Of a stretch of 64,000 nt of DNA, positions 46,459 through 54,281 are shown one piece after another. Source of the stretch: Salinibacterium sp. M195 (lineage in GTDB: Bacteria > Actinomycetota > Actinomycetes > Actinomycetales > Microbacteriaceae); NCBI RefSeq assembly GCF_019443965.1, contig NZ_CP040814.1, positions 2,914,001-2,978,000 on the forward strand, in the 5' to 3' direction. Under the pieces are notes generated by a model, which had not been told where the DNA came from, made no database searches, and saw nothing but the letters and a program-made list of their open reading frames with translations. Each line of letters starts with the position of its first letter. Position 1 is the first letter of the stretch. The translations under genes were made by a program, and so were the position numbers.

Positions 46459-47457
46459 TTACCAGCGCGGATGCACGACAGCACGGAAATGGCGGTCGTA
46501 AATGTCGCGCACTCCAGCCATGAAGCCGTCGCTCAAGGCAGGCACTTCGCCGGCACCGGCGTTGGACTGAGCCTGAGCCACGTTGCGTGCTCCCGGAATC
46601 ACCGAGCTCACACCGGGCTGCTGCGCAACCCACGCCAGGGCGACCTGCGGAGTCGAGAAATCAGCAACCGCAGGCTCGGCCGCGAGTAGGGCTGCGAACT
46701 CTTGAGCCGCCGCAACACCGGTCTCGAAATCGACGCCAGAGAAGGTCTCCCCCACGTCAAACGCTTCACCGTTGCGGTTGTAGGTGCGGTGGTCGTTTTG
46801 CGCGAATGTGGTGTCAACGCGGTACTTGCCACCGAGCAGACCGGAGGCCAGCGGAACACGGGCGATAATTCCGACGTCGGCAGCGAGGGCGGCTGGGAGA
46901 ACGGCATCCAGCGGCTTGAGACGGAAGGCGTTGAGGATGATCTGCACGCTCGCGACGTTTGGTCGCGCAATCGCGGCGAGCGCCTCGTCCGCAGTCTCAA
47001 CGCTCACGCCGTAGGCAGCGATCGCGCCGTCGGCGACGAGCACGTCAAGGTCGTCGAAGACCGTGTCCATGCCGAAAACTGCGGTGGGTGGGCAGTGCAG
47101 TTGCACGAGGTCGAGGGTGTCGACGCCGAGGTTTCTTCGCGAGCGGTCGGACCACTCGCGGAACTTCGCGAGAGTGAAGTTGCTGGGGTCTTGTGCCTCG
47201 CGCCGGCCCATCTTGGTCGCGACGGTGATATCGAGCTCTGGACGATCGGCTAGGTAGCTGCCAATGAACTTTTCGCTGCGACCATCGCCGTAGACATCGG
47301 CGGTGTCAAAGAAGGTGACTCCGCCATCCACTGCGGTATCGAGCACGCTGCGAGCATCCGCCTCGCTCACATCGCCCCAGTCGGCGCCCAACTGCCAGGT
47401 ACCAAGGCCGATTGCGGATACAGAGCGGCCCGTGCGGCCGAGGGTGCGAATGTCCAT
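46459..47457 (-). CDS. Aldo/keto reductase
   Basis: MDIRTLGRTGRSVSAIGLGTWQLGADWG opens a TIM-barrel AKR. FFDTADVYGDGRSE carries catalytic Asp and Tyr, VATKMGRR the lysine and LVQLHCPP the histidine. SVIPGARNVAQAQSN near the C-terminus is the NADPH-binding segment. The 332-residue length is normal. It is monocistronic and converges with metI; the substrate is unknown. Confidence 0.9.
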   Translation of the reverse strand: MDIRTLGRTGRSVSAIGLGTWQLGADWGDVSEADARSVLDTAVDGGVTFFDTADVYGDGRSEKFIGSYLADRPELDITVATKMGRREAQDPSNFTLAKFREWSDRSRRNLGVDTLDLVQLHCPPTAVFGMDTVFDDLDVLVADGAIAAYGVSVETADEALAAIARPNVASVQIILNAFRLKPLDAVLPAALAADVGIIARVPLASGLLGGKYRVDTTFAQNDHRTYNRNGEAFDVGETFSGVDFETGVAAAQEFAALLAAEPAVADFSTPQVALAWVAQQPGVSSVIPGARNVAQAQSNAGAGEVPALSDGFMAGVRDIYDRHFRAVVHPRW

Positions 47458-47507
47458 GGCCTAACGCTACGCCTCCGCGACGACAAAGTTCGACCACGCA
47501 ACAAACG

Positions 47508-47542
47508 TCGCCAGTCCGTCAGTGGCGGTCACGGACTGGCGA
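47508..47542. terminator. 12-bp-stem hairpin downstream of the VTC/DUF4956 pair
   Basis: TCGCCAGTCCGT (47508-47519) and ACGGACTGGCGA (47531-47542) form a perfect 12-bp stem with an 11-base loop. In minus-strand sense it follows the VTC gene by about 20 bases and then meets a T-containing stretch, consistent with a transcription terminator. Confidence 0.75.
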
Positions 47543-47561
47543 GGAGTTTGTGGGGCGGTGC

Positions 47562-48338
47562 TCAGGTAGCGACGCGCTCGAGCGCCGGAACGAAGTGTTG
47601 ACGAAGCACCCGTGACCACCGGTTGTGAGGCAGTTCTGGGCGAAGGGCGGCGAGGCCCGTCGCAAACTTCGAGATGCGATCCGGGCGGTGCCCCATCCGC
47701 CAGAGCAGCCGGTCGACCTCGCTGGCTTGGCCCGATGATTTTGTCTCGACAATCACCGTGTCGTCAAAGCGAAGCACGTCATCGCCGCACTCCCACGCGA
47801 GAGCGCTGTCGATCGTGCAACGACTGCCACTGCCCGGCAAGAACAGGGTTGTGCGCGTGTAGCGGGTCGTGAGCACCTGCTCCATGGTGTCAGCATCGAT
47901 ACCGACAACCGAGGCATCCTGCAGCAGTTCGTCAATGTAATCGCGGCCTTCAGCGGTGAGCCGGTCCCGCTCCTCGAAGCTGTACGGAAGTCGCTGCTTG
48001 GCGGTCGTGCCGCGCGAACCTTTCGTCTTCACTTCGAGGTAGCAGTCCCCTGTGTCGAGGTAGCTGCGAGTGCGTGCCTTGAACCGACGGCGTCGAGGAT
48101 GCGCGGCCAACAGATAACTCGCGGCCTCCGGAGTATCGAAGTACACCGACTCATAGCCGAAGTGCTGTTGCCCGTCGATCTCGAGCACCCGAGCCTGAGA
48201 CTCGAGCTCGGCGAGCAGCGCCCCCATGTCGGATGCCGGCACCAGATACTTGCGGTCGACGCGCGTCAGTAGAGAGGCACGTTCGGCCAATTCCTCGAGC
48301 GAGATCGTGGCGAAGCGGGTTGTGGCTGGGGCGTTCAT
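47562..48338 (-). CDS. VTC-domain (polyphosphate polymerase-like) protein
   Basis: The 258 residues contain the tunnel motifs of the VTC domain: TRVDRKYLVP, GYESVYFDTPE, RFKARTRSY, YLEVKTKG, a central CTIDSALAWEC and VIVETKSSG. In yeast Vtc4 this fold makes polyphosphate from ATP; the basic and acidic tunnel residues appear kept. The gene overlaps an upstream DUF4956 membrane-protein gene by ATGA, a pairing often seen, suggesting that a membrane complex handles polyphosphate. Activity in bacteria of this subgroup is inferred. Confidence 0.83.
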   Translation of the reverse strand: MNAPATTRFATISLEELAERASLLTRVDRKYLVPASDMGALLAELESQARVLEIDGQQHFGYESVYFDTPEAASYLLAAHPRRRRFKARTRSYLDTGDCYLEVKTKGSRGTTAKQRLPYSFEERDRLTAEGRDYIDELLQDASVVGIDADTMEQVLTTRYTRTTLFLPGSGSRCTIDSALAWECGDDVLRFDDTVIVETKSSGQASEVDRLLWRMGHRPDRISKFATGLAALRPELPHNRWSRVLRQHFVPALERVAT

Positions 48339-48988
48339 CGTTGCGCTGCTTCGAGGTTGTCGTGCGCACCATGTGCGATGGGCGGCGTCGCCGTGGTGCC
48401 GGACGATCGGGCGCCGTTAGTGAGGCGGTAGCGAACATCCACCATCGTCGTGTCATTGACGAGGTCGAGCTTTGTCACCGTGAGCGAGTGCACACGAGCG
48501 CCGAGCAGGTTTTCGAGACGTACTCGCAGAGTGGGCTCGTCGGCGATGGCGGCATCCAGTGTCACCGTCTGGTGGCGGTAGGCGCGGAATAGTCCCGGGT
48601 GGTCACCGAAGGTCATGACGAGCAAAATCATCGCCATGAGCGCTGGGGCAACATAGACAGAAACCAGCGAGGTCGTTTCACTCGCGAAACCGGCAGCGCC
48701 GAGCCCGGCGATGAGCCCGAGGGCGAGCGAGGCGAAGTAGTAGGCCACTTCGTGCTGCGCGATCTCAGAGGAACGGAGGCGGATGATCGAGAGCACTCCG
48801 AAGAGGCCAAGACCCAAGCCGACGCCCACCGCGCTATCGGCCAGCATGACCGTGACGGCCATGACGCCGACGTTCACAATGAGGTAAGCGACCAGCAGGT
48901 CTCGGCGACGGTGGCGCGCAAAGTACAGAGCGAAAGTGAGAACACCGACGGCGACAAGGTCGAGGGCGATCATGGTGAGTTGGCTCAT
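48335..48988 (-). CDS. DUF4956 membrane protein
   Basis: From MSQLTMIALDLVAVGVL there are about four transmembrane helices, with the conserved block LGLFGVLSIIRLRSSEIAQ and then EVAYYFASLALGLIAGLG, the DUF4956 hallmark. A cytoplasmic C-terminal domain of ~75 residues follows. It pairs with the VTC-domain gene and probably forms its membrane partner. ATG 48988 is preferred: the longer frame from 49276 would add about 96 non-conserved residues. Confidence 0.85.
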   Translation of the reverse strand: MSQLTMIALDLVAVGVLTFALYFARHRRRDLLVAYLIVNVGVMAVTVMLADSAVGVGLGLGLFGVLSIIRLRSSEIAQHEVAYYFASLALGLIAGLGAAGFASETTSLVSVYVAPALMAMILLVMTFGDHPGLFRAYRHQTVTLDAAIADEPTLRVRLENLLGARVHSLTVTKLDLVNDTTMVDVRYRLTNGARSSGTTATPPIAHGAHDNLEAAQR

Positions 48989-49142
48989 TACGGGCTCCAA
49001 AGTTGAGACGAAGTATGGTCGTGCTGTCACGCTGGTACCCATTGAGCCGGAGAACTCTATGTACTTTCTATGAACGATCTCGACGCGGCGTGGGAGTCCC
49101 GAAACGTCCTCGACCCTGGCTCTGAGGTGAGAGAATTCGAGA

Positions 49143-49850
49143 ATGGATGCCCTTCTCGACTCTCTCGCCCGCACGACCCCTGTCGACATTTCGCCGACCC
49201 TGCTGATCGTGATCGTTGCCGCGGCTGCCGTGCTGAGCATCCCGCAGCCCATCTGGAAATGGTTCGGCCTTTTCACGACGCTTGTGCACGAACTCGGTCA
49301 CGCAGTCGGCGCGATCCTCACCGGGCGATTCGTGCACGGTATGAAGATCCGGATGAACCACTCCGGCGAGGCCGTCAGTAGCGGCCGCGGCAAACTCGGC
49401 TCCGTCATCAGCGGATCGCTTGGCTACCCGGCGCCGGCCATCGTCGGCGCGGTGCAACTGTGGTGCGTCACTCAGGGCTACACCGCGATGGCACTGTTCA
49501 TTGGCGGGATCGTTTTGGTGCTCACACTGCTCGTGATCCGTAACCTGTTCGGCTTCCTCGTTGTAGCCGTCTCCGCCGCGGCGAGCGCCGCCCTCTGGGT
49601 GTGGGCGTCACCCGCGCTGCAGAGCTACGTGCTGCTCGTCATCGCGATCGCACTTCTCGTCGGAAGCGTACGGGGCCTCGCCACCGTGATTGGTGTGCAC
49701 ACCCGTCGTCGCGACCAGTTGAGCACCTCTGACGCCTACCTGCTCTTCAAGCGCACCGGAGTTCCCTCGGTGTTCTGGCTGCTCGTATTCACCGCTCTTA
49801 TCGGCGCAAGTGTCGTCTGGGCCGTCACGATGGTGCTCGAAACGTACTAA
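49143..49850 (+). CDS. M50-like membrane metalloprotease
   Basis: A first helix (LLIVIVAAAAVLSI) is followed by LVHELGHAVGAIL, the HExxH-type zinc site of M50 proteases, at about residues 48-60. Several more helices and a short extracytoplasmic segment follow. The family (M50B-like) includes uncharacterised actinobacterial site-2-type proteins. It is divergent from the DUF4956 gene across 154 bp and overlaps the convergent flavoprotein gene by four bases. No anti-sigma substrate is encoded nearby, so its role is open. Confidence 0.78.
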   Translation: MDALLDSLARTTPVDISPTLLIVIVAAAAVLSIPQPIWKWFGLFTTLVHELGHAVGAILTGRFVHGMKIRMNHSGEAVSSGRGKLGSVISGSLGYPAPAIVGAVQLWCVTQGYTAMALFIGGIVLVLTLLVIRNLFGFLVVAVSAAASAALWVWASPALQSYVLLVIAIALLVGSVRGLATVIGVHTRRRDQLSTSDAYLLFKRTGVPSVFWLLVFTALIGASVVWAVTMVLETY

Positions 49851-51094
49851 GCGCGCGGTTTCAAAATGCCGGGCGCAATGCGTTCGGGGCGGAAGCCGTA
49901 GCCCACAATCCGCGCCAAAATCGGGCGCACGCGCGGCAGTATGACCGCAATCACGAAACGTTCGCGCAGGCGCGGAGGGTTGTGCAGAACGACTCCGCTC
50001 GTGGCGCGATCGATGAGCCGGTGCGCTACTCGTTGCATGCGCTGCATGAGCACCGTCGGCAGCGTGCGGCGCCGCTGAACTGCAACACACACGGCGTCGA
50101 GTGCTGCGGCATCCGTGCCCTGTTTTCGCAACACGGGAACGAGCGCGTTCGCGAGGGCAACGGCGTCTTGAATGGCGTAGTTGATGCCCACGCCGAACGC
50201 GGGAGACATCGCATGAGCGGCATCGCCGATGCAGATCGCGCCGGGAACCGACCACTCGGGCAGGCGATTGATCTGCACTGACAGTAGCTTCACATCGTCG
50301 AAGCTGCTGATCTCGTGGGTGACTTCGCCGAGGCGCGGTGCGGTGCTCGCGATCTTGTCACGGAAGGCTTCGATGCCCGCTCGCTGAAATTCAGGAAAAC
50401 TGCCTTTTCGAATGAGGAGCCCGCACTGAAAGTAGCCGGGCCGCGGGATCGTCACGAGGGCCGATCCACCCCGGATATTCGCGAGGGTGTCCCGCATTGG
50501 TTTCGTCGGCCGTGGCACTCGAAACCACAGCACATCTATGGGCACTCCGTAGTCTGCTGGCACCAATCCCAGCGAGTCGCGCACGGCAGAGGCACGCCCA
50601 TCAGCCGCGACGGTCAGTGCCGCGGTGACGCGTAGCGGGCCATCCGGGGTCGAAGCTTCAATACCGACGACTCGGCCATTCTCCTGAATTTCCGTGTGGG
50701 CGGTCGCTTCCAGCACCAGCCGGAACGACGGCTGCCTCTGCGCCTCCTCGACCAGCATGTTCAGCAGATCCCACTGTGGCATCAGCGTGACGTAGCGGTG
50801 CGGGGCCGGTAGCGAGGTGAAATCGACGGCATGAACCCGGATGCCGTCAATCACGGCATCAAGAGCAGAGAGTTCGCTGTGATCGATCGCACTCGCGGTC
50901 TCGCCCAGCCCGAGCTGGTCAAGAAGATTCAGCGTCGAGGGGTGCACCGTGTCACCTCGAAAGTCGCGCAGGAAGTCGGCGTGCTTCTCGAGGACGACCA
51001 CGTCGACCCCGGCTCGCGCGAAGATCAGTCCTGCGACAATCCCCGCTGGGCCGCCACCCGCAATACAGACTGTGGTGTCGAGTTGCTGCGCCAT
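49847..51094 (-). CDS. FAD-dependent monooxygenase (PHBH-like)
   Basis: GGGPAGIVAGLIFARAGVDVVVLEKH is the FAD-binding motif, with RGDTVHPST and the DG segment VAADGRASAVRDSLG, and GDAAHAMSPAFGVGINYAIQDA, the second FAD motif of group A flavin hydroxylases. It probably hydroxylates an aromatic or polyketide-like compound with NAD(P)H and O2. It follows the alpha/beta hydrolase gene by 27 bases, so the two may form a small catabolic unit. Confidence 0.88.
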   Translation of the reverse strand: MAQQLDTTVCIAGGGPAGIVAGLIFARAGVDVVVLEKHADFLRDFRGDTVHPSTLNLLDQLGLGETASAIDHSELSALDAVIDGIRVHAVDFTSLPAPHRYVTLMPQWDLLNMLVEEAQRQPSFRLVLEATAHTEIQENGRVVGIEASTPDGPLRVTAALTVAADGRASAVRDSLGLVPADYGVPIDVLWFRVPRPTKPMRDTLANIRGGSALVTIPRPGYFQCGLLIRKGSFPEFQRAGIEAFRDKIASTAPRLGEVTHEISSFDDVKLLSVQINRLPEWSVPGAICIGDAAHAMSPAFGVGINYAIQDAVALANALVPVLRKQGTDAAALDAVCVAVQRRRTLPTVLMQRMQRVAHRLIDRATSGVVLHNPPRLRERFVIAVILPRVRPILARIVGYGFRPERIAPGILKPRA

Positions 51095-51121
51095 GAGGGT
51101 TCCCTCCGTTGTGCCACCACG

Positions 51122-51949
51122 CTACTTGTTCTTGGCAGCAACCTCACGGTCGGCAGTGATCACGTGAACGAGGCGGCGCGCGAGACGCTTGCGCACTAGG
51201 TGGTCGTTGGCCTCGACCTTGTGCATCGTCACGTGTCGCATTTGTTCGATGATGCGCATCGTTCCTGGCGCGATGAACTGATCGAGGGAGCCGTAGACAA
51301 CATCAATCGGCACACGTACCGCGGCGATGTCACTCACCGTTGTCTGTTGCTCGATACAGTTCTGTAGGCTCAACCCAAATGCCCGCCAGTTGTGTTCTGA
51401 GACATCGAGAATATCGTCGAGCTGAAAGAGCCGCCGCAACGTTTCGACGGTGGCCATCGTGAATTCCTTGTTTGTGCGCAGAAACTCGTAGGCCCGCATA
51501 TAAGCGCCGATGCGCGCGCGAATCAGAGGATCACCGATCTGGCTGGCTGGCACATAAATCGGTGGGCTGACTAACACGAGCCGACTGACCTCTCGGGGGT
51601 AGGTCGCCGCAAAACGGGCGGCGAGCAGACTTCCGAGGGAGTGCCCGACCAGGATGAACGGGGCATCGAGCTTGAGCGAGTGCACGGTCGCGGTGATTGA
51701 AGCGACGTGTTCCTCAATGGTGTAATTCGACTCCTTAGGGCTGGGAGAATCACCAAAGCCGAGGAGATCGAGGGAAATGCAGCGGTAGTGGTCCGAGAGT
51801 TGCGGAACCACATGGGCGAACGTTGCGGCCGACGATGCGATGCCGTGAAGAAGAATAATCACGGGACCTTCGCCGACATCGCTAGCGATGTTCAGGATAG
51901 GAGCTCGCGACGGAAACAACGTTCGCCGGATCGTTCTCCAGAAGGTCAT
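51122..51949 (-). CDS. Alpha/beta hydrolase
   Basis: The 275-residue protein has the oxyanion segment LLHGIASSAATF, the nucleophile elbow VGHSLGS with Ser104, an aspartate in YGSLDQF and a histidine in EANDHL, a full catalytic triad. The family covers esterases, C-C hydrolases and haloperoxidases. Its pairing with a flavin hydroxylase hints at ring-cleavage-type catabolism, but the substrate cannot be read. Confidence 0.85.
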   Translation of the reverse strand: MTFWRTIRRTLFPSRAPILNIASDVGEGPVIILLHGIASSAATFAHVVPQLSDHYRCISLDLLGFGDSPSPKESNYTIEEHVASITATVHSLKLDAPFILVGHSLGSLLAARFAATYPREVSRLVLVSPPIYVPASQIGDPLIRARIGAYMRAYEFLRTNKEFTMATVETLRRLFQLDDILDVSEHNWRAFGLSLQNCIEQQTTVSDIAAVRVPIDVVYGSLDQFIAPGTMRIIEQMRHVTMHKVEANDHLVRKRLARRLVHVITADREVAAKNK

Positions 51950-52072
51950 GGCCCTAGTATCCCAGCCACAGCGGCGGGATATCGGGTGGGGACCTCCATC
52001 GTTCTTTGTGACGCCCGAAAAGTCAGAAACGTTGGGTAGTTCTTGCAGTGCCCTCGGCCGTAGGTTGAGACC

Positions 52073-53017
52073 ATGAGGCGCACACTATTCATCACCACAG
52101 CAATCGCACTGTCATCCCTAACCCTTGCCGGATGCTCGGCTGGGGTTAGCGACATGTCATCAAACGAGTCGCAAGAGTATCTGATCGATGAGGCGGGAGA
52201 CGGAGGTTTTAGCCCCGCAGAGAGCGCTGGCGTCCCCGTCGCCGACGAAAGCGTTCGCAGCGATACTCTCACTTCGGATGCCGCACGAGATGTCATTACC
52301 ACCGGCTACCTGTCGGTGACGGTGGAGACCCCCGAGGAAGCGACCAATGACGCGATCCGCATCACCGAGTCAGTCGGTGGTCGCGTCGACGGGCGCAACG
52401 AATATGCGCCCCAGGAGGGCACCCGCGGCAGTTCCACGCTGACGCTGCGTATTCCGGCCGCCGATCTCACCGCCACCCTCGACAAGTTCAAGGAGCTTGG
52501 CACGGTGCAAGAGGTATCAATCAGCGCGGTAGACGTCACTATGGAGTCTCGCGATCTGGAGGCACGCATCACCGCACTTGATGCCTCGGTCGACCGCTTG
52601 CTTGCGCTACTCACTAAGGCCGAAGACACTGAGACGCTCATCCAGTTAGAAACAGCAATTTCTGGGCGCCAAGGAGAACTTGAAAGCCTGAAGTCGCAAA
52701 AGCGCTACTTTGACGATCAAGTCGCCATGTCCACCATCACCCTCAACCTCATTTCGGTCGCGGATGCGCCGGCCACCGAGCCAAGCAACTTCTTCGACGG
52801 GCTCGTTGCGGGGTGGAATGGTTTAGTCGCCTTCTTCGCGACCCTGCTCGTGGGAATTGGCGTACTGGTGCCGTGGATTGTGTTGCTAGCCATTGTCGGC
52901 GGCATCGTCCTGCTGATCGTGCGCTCCAAGCGCCGCTCACGCCGCGCCACTGAAGCTGTTGCTGCTGATGCAGATGCCACCCCGGCCCCTGCGCCGGAGT
53001 CAGCAGACCTCAGCTAG
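52073..53017 (+). CDS. DUF4349 lipoprotein
   Basis: The signal peptide ends in the lipobox LTLAGC with Cys21. The exported domain has ITTGYLSVTVETPEEATNDA and SSTLTLRIPAADLTATLDKFKEL, the DUF4349 core, then a coiled-coil stretch (~170-220, LLTKAEDTETLIQLETAI and later RQGELESLKSQKRYFDDQV). A transmembrane helix (~255-285) and a basic tail end the protein. Relatives are widespread in actinobacteria without an agreed function. Divergent from the hydrolase gene; its end overlaps the convergent luciferase-like gene by four bases. Confidence 0.85.
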   Translation: MRRTLFITTAIALSSLTLAGCSAGVSDMSSNESQEYLIDEAGDGGFSPAESAGVPVADESVRSDTLTSDAARDVITTGYLSVTVETPEEATNDAIRITESVGGRVDGRNEYAPQEGTRGSSTLTLRIPAADLTATLDKFKELGTVQEVSISAVDVTMESRDLEARITALDASVDRLLALLTKAEDTETLIQLETAISGRQGELESLKSQKRYFDDQVAMSTITLNLISVADAPATEPSNFFDGLVAGWNGLVAFFATLLVGIGVLVPWIVLLAIVGGIVLLIVRSKRRSRRATEAVAADADATPAPAPESADLS

Positions 53018-54054
53018 ACGCCTTCCGCCAGCAACTCCCGCACCCGAGGAACGACCTCGGTGGCATACAACTCAATACTGCGCATCATGCGCTCATGAGG
53101 CAGGGTTCCTGCGCTGTACTTCATATCGAATCGCTGGATGCCGAGTGCAGAGATCGTCTTCGCGATCTTCTGCGCTACGGTCTCCGGCGATCCGGCATAC
53201 ATGGAGCCGTGCTTCACTTCGCCGATGAATTCGTCGACGCTCGACTCTGGCCAGCCACGGTCTCGGCCGATGCGATCCCGCATCACTTTGTAGTGGGGCC
53301 ACAGCTCGTCGACGACCTTGTCGTCGGAGTCTGTAATGTAGCCGGGCGAGTGCACGGCGATGGGGAGGTCAGGCTGTCCCAGCTCGGCGAGCGCGCGGTG
53401 GAAGAGCTCGGCATACGGAGCGAAGCGTTCCGGCTGGCCGCCGATGATCGCCAAGACCAAAGGCATCCCGTAGCGAGCTGCACGCACGACAGACTCGGGG
53501 CTTCCGCCTACGCCGATCCAGGTCTTGAGCGAGCCAGACTCGGTGCGCGGAAAGACTTCTTGGTTCGTGAGTCCGGCACGCAAAGTGCCGGTCCAGGTAA
53601 CCGGTTCTTCCTTGATGAGCTCGGAGAAGAGGTCGAGCTTTTCCGAAAAGAGAGTTTCGTAGTCAGCGAGGTTGTAGCCAAAGAGTGGGAATGATTCGGT
53701 GAAGGAGCCGCGACCGAGGATGATCTCCGCGCGGCCATTCGATAGTGCATCCACGGTGGCAAAGCGTTCGTAAACGCGCACCGGGTCATCAGAGCTCAAT
53801 ACCGTCACGGCGGAGCCGAGCTGAATGTTCGTCGTCGCCGCAGCGAGAGCCCCCAAGACGGTCTCGGGAGCCGTGATCGCGAAATCGTCGCGGTGGTGCT
53901 CGCCGACGCCGAAGTAGTCGATGCCGAGTCTGTCGGCCAGCACTCCTTCAGCAACCACGTTGCGGATGACCTGCGCCTGGCTCAACGGTGCGCCATCTTC
54001 GTCTACCGTGACGTCGCCAAATGTGCCGAGTCCAAACTGAACCTGCTGATTCAC
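53014..54054 (-). CDS. LLM-class (luciferase-like) flavin-dependent oxidoreductase
   Basis: The 346 residues fit a bacterial-luciferase TIM barrel: QFGLGTFGDVTV, RLGIDYFGVGEHHRDDFAI, LGSAVTVLSSDDPVRVYERFATVDALSNGRAE and GRGSFTESFPLFG. The flavin (FMN or F420) and substrate are not predictable. A good start is MNQQVQFG at 54054. The gene stands alone, with a strong hairpin about 160 bp upstream that belongs to the next minus-strand gene. Confidence 0.88.
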   Translation of the reverse strand: MNQQVQFGLGTFGDVTVDEDGAPLSQAQVIRNVVAEGVLADRLGIDYFGVGEHHRDDFAITAPETVLGALAAATTNIQLGSAVTVLSSDDPVRVYERFATVDALSNGRAEIILGRGSFTESFPLFGYNLADYETLFSEKLDLFSELIKEEPVTWTGTLRAGLTNQEVFPRTESGSLKTWIGVGGSPESVVRAARYGMPLVLAIIGGQPERFAPYAELFHRALAELGQPDLPIAVHSPGYITDSDDKVVDELWPHYKVMRDRIGRDRGWPESSVDEFIGEVKHGSMYAGSPETVAQKIAKTISALGIQRFDMKYSAGTLPHERMMRSIELYATEVVPRVRELLAEGV

Positions 54055-54210
54055 GAGCTCCCTTTCGCTGAGACGCCAATCGCGTCGCTAGGCAAAACCG
54101 TAGTCGTGCATCCGCTATTCCGCGATTGCGATGAGCGCACCCGCCAATTGGCGGATTGGTGAATGCCGTGCAGCTCCGCCTGCATCCCCCGGCACGCCCG
54201 CTCCGCACGC

Positions 54211-54248
54211 AACAGTGCCCCGGTCATGGTCACGACCGGGGCACTGTT
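54211..54248. terminator. 15-bp-stem hairpin after the membrane hydrolase gene
   Basis: AACAGTGCCCCGGTC (54211-54225) and GACCGGGGCACTGTT (54234-54248) pair perfectly around an 8-base loop. It lies 33 bases beyond the stop of the membrane-bound hydrolase in the minus-strand sense. No T-run follows, but the stem is long enough for an actinobacterial terminator. Confidence 0.7.
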
Positions 54249-54281
54249 GCTATTGCCGATACAGGATCGGCTGCTGTGTAC

